Assembly (NCBI GenBank): GCA_964603595.1
Contig: CAZRVN010000005.1
Location: 1-64,000, forward strand
Origin: JAQVEM01 sp964603595
Lineage (GTDB): Bacteria > Actinomycetota > Humimicrobiia > Humimicrobiales > Humimicrobiaceae
Reading direction: 5' to 3'
Length of the DNA stretch: 64,000 nt
A model generated the notes under the pieces. That model did no database searches and was not told the DNA's origin. It worked only from the letters and a program-made list of their open reading frames with translations. The position numbers and the translations under genes were made by a program. Shown one piece after another: positions 26,845-36,235 of the stretch; position 1 is the first letter of the stretch; every line of letters starts with the position of its first letter.

Positions 26845-27498
26845 TTATTTTTTTTCCTTTTTTACTTTTTTTAATTCTTTTTCCAGAAAATCTATCCTGG
26901 CACGGCAGTCACTTAAAAGTTCGTTTATCGGGTCTGGCAGATTCATCCTGTGAAATTCATCAGAAAGAACTTTCTCTCCCCTGACTTTAACTATTCTTCC
27001 GGGAATTCCCACCACCGTACATTTATCAGGAACTGATTTAATTACCACCGCTCCCGAGCCGATAATTACATCATTTCCAATCTCAATTGACCCGAGAACT
27101 TTTGCCCCGGCAGATATAACTACATTGTTTCCAATCGTAGGGTGTCGTTTACCTTTTTCTTTTCCAGTGCCGCCGAGTGTTACCCCCTGATATAAGGTTA
27201 CATCATCACCAATCTCGGAAGTTTCCCCTATAACTACTCCCATACCATGGTCTATGAAAAATCCCTTTCCTATTTTTGCCGCTGGATGGATCTCCACGCC
27301 GGTAAAGAACCTGCTGCACTGAGATATCCATCTGGGTATAAAAGGTACCCTGTGCTTATAGAGCCAGTGCGCAACCCTGTGATTTAAAACTGCATGAACT
27401 CCTGAATAAGTAAATAGAACTTCCGCAGTGCTTACTGCAGCCGGGTCATTTTTTTTTGCAGCTTTTACAAGATCTTTTATCTCAGCTATTAACCCCAT
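26845..27498 (-). CDS. cysE: Serine O-acetyltransferase
   Basis: A 217-residue left-handed beta-helix enzyme that makes O-acetylserine for cysteine synthesis. Seen: the hexapeptide repeats, IHPAAKIGKGFFIDHGMGVVIG with the catalytic His, and GGTGKEKGKRHPTIG. The C-terminus has a short Lys/Glu helix in place of a typical CysK-binding Ile tail. The location gltX-cysE-cysS is conserved in Gram-positive bacteria. Confidence 0.95.
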   Translation of the reverse strand: MGLIAEIKDLVKAAKKNDPAAVSTAEVLFTYSGVHAVLNHRVAHWLYKHRVPFIPRWISQCSRFFTGVEIHPAAKIGKGFFIDHGMGVVIGETSEIGDDVTLYQGVTLGGTGKEKGKRHPTIGNNVVISAGAKVLGSIEIGNDVIIGSGAVVIKSVPDKCTVVGIPGRIVKVRGEKVLSDEFHRMNLPDPINELLSDCRARIDFLEKELKKVKKEKK

Positions 27499-27541
27499 AA
27501 GTTTTAACCTACCATTATTTTTATATTATATTTATTTGTTA

Positions 27542-29035
27542 TTATTCCTGCATATCCAAATATTTCTTTTTATATTCTAAAGTCTGTCTAACTCTTTGTA
27601 TACACTTTTCCAGACCCAGTATAGAAATAGCTTTTGGTAGCTCGGGACCATGTGTTTTACCGGTAACAGACACTCTAATTGGCATGTATAAATATTTCCC
27701 TTTTATCTCTAATTTTTTTAGTTTCTTTCCAATATTATTTATCAAATTTTTGATCTTCTCTTCATTTAAATCTATATTCCGGCTGTTGTCAAAATATTTC
27801 ATTTCACTTTCAAGCTCCTCAAGAAAATTCTCAATCACTATTTTAGATGTATCCAGCTTTAAAATTTCCAGCGCTTTAATGCTATATCCTTGAATTTTAT
27901 CCTTCAAATAATCCATGATATAAACAGGGAAATCACTTAAAACCTTCAAGTTATCCTTGAATGCTTCTACCCCTTTAGAAATTTTATCCATAACTTCTTT
28001 ATTTTCTGTATCCTTTTTATCTATTACTTTTTCTCTTATTAAAAACGGCAGGCACAGCTTAATCAGCTCTTCATTGGTTTTCCTTCTTATATAAATACCG
28101 TTCAACCATTTTAATTTATTCACATCAAATATAGCCGGACTTTTTGATATATCGGAAATCTTAAACTTTTTCTTAATATCCTCTATGCTGAATACTTCCT
28201 CACCTTCTCCGGGAGACCATGAAAGTATTGAAAGATAATTCGCAACAGCCCCCGCCAGATATCCTTCTTCCCTGAACTGGGTAATGGTAGTAGCTCCATG
28301 TCTCTTGCTTAACTTAGAACCGTCTTCACCAAGTATCATTGACAGATGAGCAAAATAAGGTAAATGAAGCCCCAGGCATTTAAACAATAGAATTTGCCTT
28401 GCAGTATTGGTCAGGTGGTCTTCTCCCCTGATAACATGGGTTACTTCCATATCTCCATCATCCACTACAACAGCAAAGTTATAAGAAGGCGTGCCATCAG
28501 ATTTAATTATTATAAAATCTCCTATAACATCAGATTTAAAACTTATCTTACCCCTTATCAAATCATTAAAAATAATTTCCTTATTGCTATCAACTTTAAA
28601 CCTTATTGCAAACCTTTTACCTTCACTTAAATTTTTCTCAATCTCATCATCACTTAGTTCCCTGCAGTGATTGTCATATTTTGACATCTTGCCTGAAGCA
28701 TACTGACTTGCTTTAAGTCTTTCTAATCTTTCAGGAGTACAGAAACATCTGTAAGCTCTTTTTTCCTTCAATAACCTGCGAGCAAAATCCTGATATTTTT
28801 TAAGTCTTTCACTCTGTCTATAAAATTCATCCCATCCAAGACCAAGCCATTTCAAATCATTTACTATTGATTTTTCATAATCAGGGCTTGATCTTTTTAT
28901 GTCAGTATCCTCAATCCTTAAAATCAATTTTCCATTCATACTTCTTGCCGCCAGCCAGTTAAACAGTGCAGTCCTTGCCGTTCCTATATGAAGGCCTCCT
29001 GTTGGAGAAGGCGCAAATCTAAAACACGATACCAT
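27542..29035 (-). CDS. gltX: Glutamyl-tRNA synthetase
   Basis: A 497-residue class I synthetase. Seen: FAPSPTGGLHIGTARTALF with the HIGH motif, LRIEDTD, the GEDHLTNTARQ segment and the KMSKS counterpart SKLSKRHG. The anticodon-binding C-terminal part is somewhat Lys-rich but complete. Whether it also charges tRNA-Gln depends on a GatCAB system not in this window. It sits 10 bases downstream of a lipoprotein gene inserted into the usual ispF-gltX order. Confidence 0.95.
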   Translation of the reverse strand: MVSCFRFAPSPTGGLHIGTARTALFNWLAARSMNGKLILRIEDTDIKRSSPDYEKSIVNDLKWLGLGWDEFYRQSERLKKYQDFARRLLKEKRAYRCFCTPERLERLKASQYASGKMSKYDNHCRELSDDEIEKNLSEGKRFAIRFKVDSNKEIIFNDLIRGKISFKSDVIGDFIIIKSDGTPSYNFAVVVDDGDMEVTHVIRGEDHLTNTARQILLFKCLGLHLPYFAHLSMILGEDGSKLSKRHGATTITQFREEGYLAGAVANYLSILSWSPGEGEEVFSIEDIKKKFKISDISKSPAIFDVNKLKWLNGIYIRRKTNEELIKLCLPFLIREKVIDKKDTENKEVMDKISKGVEAFKDNLKVLSDFPVYIMDYLKDKIQGYSIKALEILKLDTSKIVIENFLEELESEMKYFDNSRNIDLNEEKIKNLINNIGKKLKKLEIKGKYLYMPIRVSVTGKTHGPELPKAISILGLEKCIQRVRQTLEYKKKYLDMQE

Positions 29036-29045
29036 TTTTACCCCA

Positions 29046-29555
29046 TTATTTTAAATCTATAATTTGATCAAGTTTGGTAATTTTTACCCTTACTGTTCCG
29101 CTATTATCAGAGTAATAATCCAGACCATCATATACCAGTAGAATTATATACCCACCCTCATCCAATTGAACATTTACACTTGATTCTTCCCCGATGGTTT
29201 CAGCTTTAGCAATGGTAGGGGCAGATTTATCCGGTCCTACAGTATCATCAAAGTTTATCGGACTTGGACCCCATTCACCTGGTTCTCCCCATTCAATAGG
29301 TTTATTTATATACATGTGAAGCATAGTTCTCCAGCCACCATAAACAGACCAATCTTCCTCATCCGGCGGTAGATAGCAGTAAGACCCTCCTGTAATCGCT
29401 ATCTCGTATAAACCGCTTACAGGCGCAATAAATTTTACCCCCTCGGGATTAGCAGAATCAACTTCAATCTCTTCAACCACACCTGTTTCGCAGCCAATAA
29501 AAGAAAATGCGGTAATTATTAAAATAATAAACAGCCACGGAAATATCTTTTTCAT
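29046..29555 (-). CDS. Predicted lipoprotein of unknown function
   Basis: A 169-residue secreted protein with a clear signal peptide and lipobox SFIGC (Cys22). The mature part is acidic and aromatic-rich, with VSGLYEIAITGGSY and EGGYIILLVYDG suggesting a beta-sandwich like those of jelly-roll or pre-peptidase C-terminal domains. I do not recognise a family. AGGAGGGA lies upstream of the ATG. It interrupts an otherwise conserved ispD-ispF-gltX order. Confidence 0.75.
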   Translation of the reverse strand: MKKIFPWLFIILIITAFSFIGCETGVVEEIEVDSANPEGVKFIAPVSGLYEIAITGGSYCYLPPDEEDWSVYGGWRTMLHMYINKPIEWGEPGEWGPSPINFDDTVGPDKSAPTIAKAETIGEESSVNVQLDEGGYIILLVYDGLDYYSDNSGTVRVKITKLDQIIDLK

Positions 29556-29612
29556 TTATATTCCCTCCTTTTTAATGTACGAAGAGATACAGTAAAAAAT
29601 TTTATAATATTC

Positions 29613-30080
29613 TTACTCCAGCATAATAACGCACTCTGCAGCAATCCCTTCTTTTCTTCCGCAAAATCCAAGGCCTTCGGTGGTGGTTGCTTTTATATTT
29701 ATATTGTCTTTATTTATCTTTAAGGCCCCTGCTATATTTTTTCTCATTTGTTGGATGTATCCTGAGACTTTTGGTTCCTGCATAATTAAAATTGCATCAA
29801 TGTTAACAATTTTAAAATTTTTATCCTCCATTTTTTTTCTTACTTCTTCCAGCAGGACCAGGCTTGATATATCCTTATATCTTATATCATTATCCGGAAA
29901 ATGAACTCCTATATCTCCCAGATTGCAGGCCCCCAGGATAGCATCCATTAAAGCATGAAGAAGGACATCGGCATCAGAGTAACCATCAAGCCCTTCAGGA
30001 TATTTTATATTTACTCCTCCCAGTATTAATTTTCTGCCAGCCTTAAACTTATGTACATCAAATCCCAATCCAACTCTCAT
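29613..30080 (-). CDS. ispF: 2-C-methyl-D-erythritol 2,4-cyclodiphosphate synthase
   Basis: A 155-residue MEP-pathway enzyme for isoprenoid precursor synthesis. Seen: GLGFDVHKF with zinc ligands Asp and His, GYSDADVLLHALMDA, GDIGVHFPD and the C-terminal TTEGLGFCGRKEGIA. Complete and canonical. It follows ispD by 21 bases. Confidence 0.96.
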   Translation of the reverse strand: MRVGLGFDVHKFKAGRKLILGGVNIKYPEGLDGYSDADVLLHALMDAILGACNLGDIGVHFPDNDIRYKDISSLVLLEEVRKKMEDKNFKIVNIDAILIMQEPKVSGYIQQMRKNIAGALKINKDNINIKATTTEGLGFCGRKEGIAAECVIMLE

Positions 30081-30101
30081 AAATATTAACCTTTCTTATT
30101 T

Positions 30102-30830
30102 TTATTTTATTTTCCATGAGCGTTTCCCTACATTCCTGGTCATAACAAGCTCTGCCAGGAATAGATCAAGTGGAGTGGTAATCTTTATATTCTCATGCCT
30201 GCCTCTGACAACACTAATCTTTAGCTTCATCCTCTCAAGTAGCGAGGCATCGTCTGTGCCAGTAAAATTATCTTCTATAGCTTTATTATGTGCTTCTAAA
30301 ATATCCTTATAAAAAAAAGTCTGGGGAGTCTGGGCATGCCAGACTGTTTCCCTTGGTATGGTCCCGCTTATGATATTACCATCCGTCACTTTTACAGTTT
30401 CCATAACAGGTGCTGCCATTATGGCTCCTCTAACCCCTCTGTCCTTCTTGTTTTCCTTAAGCAGTGTATTAATTAGAAGGTCAATTTCTTTAGAAGTAAT
30501 GAGAGGCCTCACACCATCATGGATAGACACCACTCTGGTAGCGGGAGGTACTTCTTTAAGAGCATTATAAACAGATTCCTGCCTGTTCCCGCCGCCTATT
30601 ACCAACTTTTTTACCTTGTCAAATGAGTATTTATCAATTATTTTTTTCTGGCATAACTCCAGATAATCCTTCGGGACTGAAACATAGATTTGTTTTATCT
30701 TTGACGAACTTTGAAAAGCATTTATAGTATGAGCCAGTATCGGTTTACCGTAAATATCCATAAACTGCTTATTGATATTACCCTTTAATCTTGTACCCTT
30801 CCCGGCTGCTGTAATTACCGCTACATTCAT
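30102..30830 (-). CDS. ispD: 2-C-methyl-D-erythritol 4-phosphate cytidylyltransferase
   Basis: A 242-residue nucleotidyltransferase, MEP-pathway step before IspE. Seen: AAGKGTRLKGNINKQF at the nucleotide loop, the HDGVRPL motif, and TPQTFFYKDIL. Length and order are normal. The ispD-ispF pair sits downstream of disA as in many Firmicutes. ispE is not in this window. Confidence 0.95.
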   Translation of the reverse strand: MNVAVITAAGKGTRLKGNINKQFMDIYGKPILAHTINAFQSSSKIKQIYVSVPKDYLELCQKKIIDKYSFDKVKKLVIGGGNRQESVYNALKEVPPATRVVSIHDGVRPLITSKEIDLLINTLLKENKKDRGVRGAIMAAPVMETVKVTDGNIISGTIPRETVWHAQTPQTFFYKDILEAHNKAIEDNFTGTDDASLLERMKLKISVVRGRHENIKITTPLDLFLAELVMTRNVGKRSWKIK

Positions 30831-30917
30831 AAATTATTATCACTAGTATTTTTTTTGAAGAACCTTTTCAATTGGAGAATTCTAAATTTATAAAACTATA
30901 ACATTATTCTGATAATA

Positions 30918-32027
30918 CTACATTTTAATCTTTGGAATTACTCCTCCTCTTCCGGTATACAGTTCATTATATAAATAGTATTCTGAGAATTTCTTTAGCT
31001 TATCATATAGTGACCTGGCCATATTTTTCCCCATACCTGAAACTTCGGATAATTCCTCTATGCTTGCATTTAATATATTTCTTAAATCACCGAATTTTTC
31101 AACCAGGCCAACTACTACCTGCTGTGGCAGTCTTCTTACTTCCGTAATAATCCTCAAACCTCTCGGATGCATATCAAATTCTCTTAAACTGCCTTCAACC
31201 TCGTAACCTAAAAATTTTGCAATCTTACCCAGCTCAAGAAGCTCTTTCTCACTCAATAAATTTATTTTATCCTTTATATCAGAAGGTTCGGAAACAGCAT
31301 CCGATTTTAAATAGTCACTAATAATATTCAAAGAATTACTTACTACATTGACCATCAGCTCTTCCACCTGCATATTTAGAAGCCTTCCTTCCACTCCCAG
31401 CTCGTATATATACTTTTTAACTTCCTTTTCCGTCCTCTGGACTATGCTTGACCTCTGGAGTATGGTGGTTACATCAAAAAGTGTAACAATATCCTCCAGT
31501 TCCTTTACCGTAAGGTTAAATGTAAGCTCATCCAGCCCTTCCTTGTATTTTTCAAGTGTCTGCAGTGCCTGATTTGCCTTGGATAAAATAACTCTTGGTT
31601 CTTCAAGCATATACCTTATATCACCTTTATAAATGGTTACTACATCCCTCTTCATAGAGATAGAAATAACCAGGGTATTGGTCTGCTTTGCTACCCTCTC
31701 TGCAGTTCTGTGTCTTGTACCTGTTTCAAAGGTTTTAATATTTGGATCAGGAAAAAGATGTGTATTGGCATATAAAATACGCTTACCATCAGAACTTAAT
31801 ATAATTGCTCCATCCATCTTAGCAAGTTCGTAAAATTTTGCAGGTGTAAAACTACAACCAATATAAAATCCGCCATTAACAAGCTTAAGCACCTCTTCCG
31901 AATCTCCAACTACAATCAGCCCGCCTGTTCTTCCCTGGAGTATATATTTAATTCCTAATCTGAGGTCACTGCCGGGAGCTATCTTTTCTAGGCAGTCTAT
32001 TAATAGTTCTTTATTTTTTTTATTCAT
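30918..32027 (-). CDS. disA: Diadenylate cyclase / DNA integrity scanning protein
   Basis: A 369-residue DisA, which makes cyclic di-AMP and scans DNA for damage. The DAC domain has both catalytic motifs, DGA (Asp72-Ala74) and RHR (Arg105-Arg107) in ETGTRHRTAER. A helical linker and a C-terminal HhH DNA-binding domain (ISE-like LSEVSGMGKNMARSLYDKL) follow. It lies 18 bases after clpC. radA, which usually sits between clpC and disA, is missing here. Confidence 0.96.
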   Translation of the reverse strand: MNKKNKELLIDCLEKIAPGSDLRLGIKYILQGRTGGLIVVGDSEEVLKLVNGGFYIGCSFTPAKFYELAKMDGAIILSSDGKRILYANTHLFPDPNIKTFETGTRHRTAERVAKQTNTLVISISMKRDVVTIYKGDIRYMLEEPRVILSKANQALQTLEKYKEGLDELTFNLTVKELEDIVTLFDVTTILQRSSIVQRTEKEVKKYIYELGVEGRLLNMQVEELMVNVVSNSLNIISDYLKSDAVSEPSDIKDKINLLSEKELLELGKIAKFLGYEVEGSLREFDMHPRGLRIITEVRRLPQQVVVGLVEKFGDLRNILNASIEELSEVSGMGKNMARSLYDKLKKFSEYYLYNELYTGRGGVIPKIKM

Positions 32028-32044
32028 TGATGACCCTTATAATA

Positions 32045-34510
32045 TTAAACTTTTAATACACTTCCACGGCTTAATTTCTTTATTTCAAAGTGCATTTTCT
32101 TATCTTTCACGCTTACCTCTACTTTCTGCCCTGATTTCACTTCACCGCTTATCAATCTCTCAGAAAGTGGGTCTTCTATTAGATTCTGTATGCATCTTCT
32201 CATAGGTCTTGCTCCCATTGAAGAGTCGTAACCTTTTTCCAGCAGTAGCTCTTTTGCACTTTTATTAAGCTCTATGGTAATACCCTGCAACTCAAGCTGC
32301 TGTTGTAATCTTGACATCATAAGGTCCATAATGCTATAAATCTGCTGTTTTTGCAATTTATGAAATACTATAACTTCATCAACCCTGTTCAGGAATTCAG
32401 GACGGAAAGCTTTTTTAAGCTCATTTATTACTTTTTCTTTTATTTCATCATATGATAAGTCATCTTTATTTATCTTCTTGAATCCCATCGGGGTATTTTT
32501 CTGTATTTCCCTTGCTCCCAGATTTGATGTCATTATAATTACAGTATTTTTAAAATCAACTCTCTTCCCCTGAGAGTCGGTAAGATGTCCATCCTCAAAA
32601 ATCTGAAGCAGTATATTAAATACGTCCGGATGAGCTTTTTCTATTTCATCCAGCAGTATCACGCTATATGGTTTTCTTCTAACAAGCTCGGTCAGCTGAC
32701 CCCCTTCATCATAACCCACATATCCTGGCGGAGAGCCGACCAGCTTTGATATAGAATGCTTCTCCATATATTCAGACATATCAATCTGTATTATTGCTTC
32801 TTCTTTATCAAATAAGAATTCAGCTATAGTTTTGGCCAGCTCAGTTTTACCAACCCCGGAAGGACCGAGGAACATAAAAGAACCAATTGGCCGCTTCGGA
32901 TCTTTAAGTCCGGAACGTGACCTTCTTATTGCCTGGGAAACAGTCTTAATAGCCTCATCCTGTCCAACAACTCTCTTGTGCAACTCATCTTCCATCCTGA
33001 GCAACTTGGACGATTCACTTGAAGTTAGCTTATAAACCGGGATACCGGTCCAGTTTGATAATATTTCTGTTATTTCACTTTCACCAACAGTTTCCTTACC
33101 TGTTTTTTTAGACCTGATATTAATCTCCTCTATTTCCCTTTTCTCTTTTAGCATTTGTTTCTCTTTATCACGAAACTGTGCCGCTTTTTCAAAATCCTGT
33201 GATTCTATAGCTTTTTTCTTCTCTTTAACGATTTTCTCGATATTCACTTCAATCTGTTTTAAATCAGGTGGTGTAGTAAGGGTTCTTATCCTCACCCGTG
33301 ATGCAGCCTCATCTATAAGGTCTATTGCTTTATCAGGTAAAAACCTGTCACTGATATAGCGATATGATAACTTTGCTGCTGCCACTATCGAATCTTCCGC
33401 TATATTAAGGTTATGGAATGATTCATATCTATCTTTAAGCCCCTTTAATATTTCTATAGTTTCATATACTGTGGGCTCATTTATATAAATTGGCTGGAAT
33501 CTTCTTTCAAGTGCCTTATCTTTCTCAACATATTTTCTGTATTCATTTACTGTAGTAGCGCCAACTGCCTGAATCTCGCCCCTCGCGAGCATTGGTTTTA
33601 ATATACTTGCAGCGTCTATAGCTCCTTCAGCAGCACCAGCGCCTACCAGCGTATGGACTTCGTCAATGAAAAGTATAATATCTCCATCATTTTTAATTTC
33701 TGATAGAACTTTTTTTAATCTTTCCTCAAAATCTCCCCTGTATCTTGAGCCCGCAATCAGAGCTCCAAGGTCAAGTGTGAATATTCTCTTGTTTACAAGA
33801 TTTGAAGGAACTTTCTTTGAATAAACGAACTGGGCTAATCCTTCCACAATAGCTGTCTTCCCGACTCCCGACTCACCTATAAGTATAGGATTATTTTTAG
33901 TTCTTCTGGAGAGTATCTGTATTATTCTATCAATCTCCTTTCTTCTTCCAATCAGCGGGTCAAGTTTGCCTTCCTTTGCCAGCAAAGTTAAATTTTTCCC
34001 ATACTGGCCAAGTATTTTAAGTGATTTTTTTTGACTTTTTGTAGTCACATCCTTTTCAGATTCTTCATAATAGGTCTGATTATCCAGGATTTCTTTTACT
34101 TTCTCTTTTACAATATTCATGGTTATTCCCAGACTGTTTAAAACTCTTGCTGCTACACCTTCGCCCTCTCTTAACAGTCCTAAAAGCAGATGCTCTGTAC
34201 CAATATAATTATGTCCCATCTGAAGAGCTTCTCTTAAAGATAGTTCCAGAACTTTTTTTGCTCTTGGTGTAAAAGGAATATGTTCATAAGATTCCGAAGT
34301 TCCTTCAGTAACTATTTCCTTCACCGCATTCCTGATTTCATCAACAGACAAATTCAATTCATAAAAAACCCTGGCCGCGATTCCTTCCTTTTCATCAATT
34401 AAGCCAAGCAGCATATGCTCGGTTCCGATATAGTTCTGCTTTAAGAACCTTGCCTCGTCCTGGGCTTTAACTACTACTTTCCTTGCTCTTTCTGTAAATC
34501 TTTCAAACAT
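32045..34510 (-). CDS. clpC: ATP-dependent Clp protease ATPase subunit ClpC
   Basis: An 821-residue AAA+ unfoldase that feeds ClpP. Seen: two Clp N-repeats (1-140) with EGVAARVL, AAA1 with GESGVGKTA, the M-domain with a UVR-like EKAAQFRDKEK segment, and AAA2 with GPSGVGKTELAK and LLDEIEKAHPDV. The ATG begins directly after the mcsB stop codon, so expression is tightly coupled. ClpC depends on adaptors such as the McsA/McsB proteins encoded upstream. Confidence 0.96.
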   Translation of the reverse strand: MFERFTERARKVVVKAQDEARFLKQNYIGTEHMLLGLIDEKEGIAARVFYELNLSVDEIRNAVKEIVTEGTSESYEHIPFTPRAKKVLELSLREALQMGHNYIGTEHLLLGLLREGEGVAARVLNSLGITMNIVKEKVKEILDNQTYYEESEKDVTTKSQKKSLKILGQYGKNLTLLAKEGKLDPLIGRRKEIDRIIQILSRRTKNNPILIGESGVGKTAIVEGLAQFVYSKKVPSNLVNKRIFTLDLGALIAGSRYRGDFEERLKKVLSEIKNDGDIILFIDEVHTLVGAGAAEGAIDAASILKPMLARGEIQAVGATTVNEYRKYVEKDKALERRFQPIYINEPTVYETIEILKGLKDRYESFHNLNIAEDSIVAAAKLSYRYISDRFLPDKAIDLIDEAASRVRIRTLTTPPDLKQIEVNIEKIVKEKKKAIESQDFEKAAQFRDKEKQMLKEKREIEEINIRSKKTGKETVGESEITEILSNWTGIPVYKLTSSESSKLLRMEDELHKRVVGQDEAIKTVSQAIRRSRSGLKDPKRPIGSFMFLGPSGVGKTELAKTIAEFLFDKEEAIIQIDMSEYMEKHSISKLVGSPPGYVGYDEGGQLTELVRRKPYSVILLDEIEKAHPDVFNILLQIFEDGHLTDSQGKRVDFKNTVIIMTSNLGAREIQKNTPMGFKKINKDDLSYDEIKEKVINELKKAFRPEFLNRVDEVIVFHKLQKQQIYSIMDLMMSRLQQQLELQGITIELNKSAKELLLEKGYDSSMGARPMRRCIQNLIEDPLSERLISGEVKSGQKVEVSVKDKKMHFEIKKLSRGSVLKV

Positions 34511-35596
34511 TTAACCAACTTCCTTCATTATCTTTTTTCTTATCATATCAGCTCTTATAGAATCGATATAGTCATTATCAATTTTCCTGCCTGTTTCCAT
34601 ATCCACTATAATACGTGGATTACTTATTTTATCCACTAATCTAAAAAAATTAAAGTCATTTGCCTTATCAATTATATCAAGGTCGATACCGAGTCTTAAT
34701 ATTGATAATAGCTCCAGCGCTTCTTCATACGATAATATTTTAGCATACTTTAACAGCCCAAAGGAACGGTATACATTATCCTTAATCCCTAAAAGATCTT
34801 TTTTCTTTAATTGCTCCCTTGCGTCCCGTTCTTCCTCAGCTATATTCAAACAAATTGCATTCACTTCTTCAAGGATATCTTTCTCGTCCTTGCCCAGTGT
34901 AAATTGATTAAAAATCTCAAACAAATTACCGATTATCTCATACTGCTCAACAAGATATCCTCCAACCTGGCAACCAATTTTACTCGTTCTTTTTAACAAA
35001 TTATTAATTCCAGAGCTTAGCGCAAGCACCGGAAGATGCGCTATAACAGCTACCCTTAATGCAGTGCCCAGATTAAAAGGGCTTGCCGTCAGATATCCAA
35101 GATCTTTATCAAAGGCAAAGTTAAATCCCTTCTCAAAATGTTTTTCAATTATGGTAACTTCATTATAAGCTTTATCTATATTCAGCCCTGGATATACACT
35201 CTGTATATTTATATGATCTTCATTATTAATAATAACAGCTGATGACCCATTTCCTGGCAGACCATCCCTGATAAAAAGACCTTTACCCTGTATCTTACCT
35301 GCAATTTTAGTATTAAGCATATAATCCCTGAAAAGTAAATCCCGTTGCAATCTTTTCAAGTCTGCGATCTTATAGAACTTGAAATCCTTAAATTCTCTTA
35401 TAGCACATGCCTGTTCTTTTACCTTCTCAAGCAGGGCATTTTTTTCCTGTTTACTGCTCTTGCTTACAAATTTTTTACCATTAAAATTTCTTGCTAGATT
35501 GACCCTGGTATTTAAAATAATTTTATTTTTATTTACAAATTCATCCCCGCTGGTATTATCCTCAAGAAGATGAAATTTCTTACTTACCATGCCCAT
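34511..35596 (-). CDS. mcsB: McsB-like protein with altered arginine-kinase active site
   Basis: A 361-residue homologue of the protein-arginine kinase McsB, placed in the usual mcsA-mcsB-clpC order. The phosphagen-kinase fold is recognisable (LARN, NEDHINIQ, GYLTASPFNLGTALR, LGIDLDIID). Key residues differ: the SxRxR phosphate-binding motif is NTRVN (Asn33 for Arg), NEEDHLR is NNEDHIN (Asn130 for Arg), the TACPTN cysteine is Ser172, and the VRGxxGE loop is VGGYLVE (Gly212 for Arg). Glu126 is kept. I infer weak or no kinase activity and an adaptor role. ATG 35596 overlaps mcsA; ATG 35590 is an alternative. Confidence 0.85.
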   Translation of the reverse strand: MGMVSKKFHLLEDNTSGDEFVNKNKIILNTRVNLARNFNGKKFVSKSSKQEKNALLEKVKEQACAIREFKDFKFYKIADLKRLQRDLLFRDYMLNTKIAGKIQGKGLFIRDGLPGNGSSAVIINNEDHINIQSVYPGLNIDKAYNEVTIIEKHFEKGFNFAFDKDLGYLTASPFNLGTALRVAVIAHLPVLALSSGINNLLKRTSKIGCQVGGYLVEQYEIIGNLFEIFNQFTLGKDEKDILEEVNAICLNIAEEERDAREQLKKKDLLGIKDNVYRSFGLLKYAKILSYEEALELLSILRLGIDLDIIDKANDFNFFRLVDKISNPRIIVDMETGRKIDNDYIDSIRADMIRKKIMKEVG

Positions 35597-36122
35597 TTAT
35601 ATCTTTCTCCAGTTTTTTTATTTTATCTCTTATTTTTGCTGCTTCTTCAAAGTTTTCAATTATTATCTCATTCTGGAGTTTATTCTTAAGACTTCTTATA
35701 CTCTTTTCCACCCTGATTTTACTACTGGTATTTACAGGTATTTTACCCTTATTTTCAAGACTTCCCTGAACATTCTTTATCAAAGGAAGCAGAACATCCC
35801 TAAATTCTCTGTAACAATTACTGCAGCCCACCAGCCCTGTTTTTTTAATAGTTTTTAAATCAATTCCACAATTAGAACATTTCAGGTTTCTTCTATAATT
35901 TAAATTACCCCAGATTTTTTTAACTCTATTTGAAATTGTTTTACCACCGGTATCAAAAAATTTATAGAGAATTTCAGCAAGGTCATCGTAGAAATTCTTA
36001 TAACTCAGAAAAGAAAATTTCTTTGTACATTCATCACATATATTTATTCTCTCTACCATTTTGCCCTGAATTTTTATTAAATAAATTGTAGCTTCGTTAT
36101 TATTGCAGAAATCACACTTCAT
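35580..36122 (-). CDS. mcsA: McsA, ClpC adaptor and McsB activator
   Basis: A 180-residue zinc protein. Two sets of paired CxxC motifs are intact (Cys3/6 with Cys29/32, and Cys82/85 with Cys100/103), and the C-terminus is a UVR helix pair (IENFEEAAKIRDKIKKLE). In Bacillus McsA activates McsB. Here it may serve mainly as a ClpC-binding adaptor because McsB looks degenerate. It is the first gene of the operon; ctsR, normally upstream, is absent. GGTGG precedes the ATG. Confidence 0.9.
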   Translation of the reverse strand: MKCDFCNNNEATIYLIKIQGKMVERINICDECTKKFSFLSYKNFYDDLAEILYKFFDTGGKTISNRVKKIWGNLNYRRNLKCSNCGIDLKTIKKTGLVGCSNCYREFRDVLLPLIKNVQGSLENKGKIPVNTSSKIRVEKSIRSLKNKLQNEIIIENFEEAAKIRDKIKKLEKDINGHGK

Positions 36123-36170
36123 ATACAGACCACCATTGTAAAAGTATTTATTTAGTATTTTATAAAGAAA

Positions 36171-36207
36171 ATTATACCACCTTTTATATAAGAATGAACT
36201 TATATAA
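36171..36207 (-). promoter_or_regulatory. Promoter and palindromic operator of mcsA-mcsB-clpC operon
   Basis: On the minus strand a consensus TATAAT (fwd 36171-36176) lies about 48 bases before the mcsA ATG. Just upstream, covering the -35 region, is a perfect palindrome TTATATAAG-N6-CTTATATAA (36184-36207). This is not the GGTCAAA direct heptad repeat bound by CtsR. It is a likely repressor site for the protein-quality-control operon. Confidence 0.5.
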
Positions 36208-36235
36208 CATAAAATACATTATATGTCATTTATTC

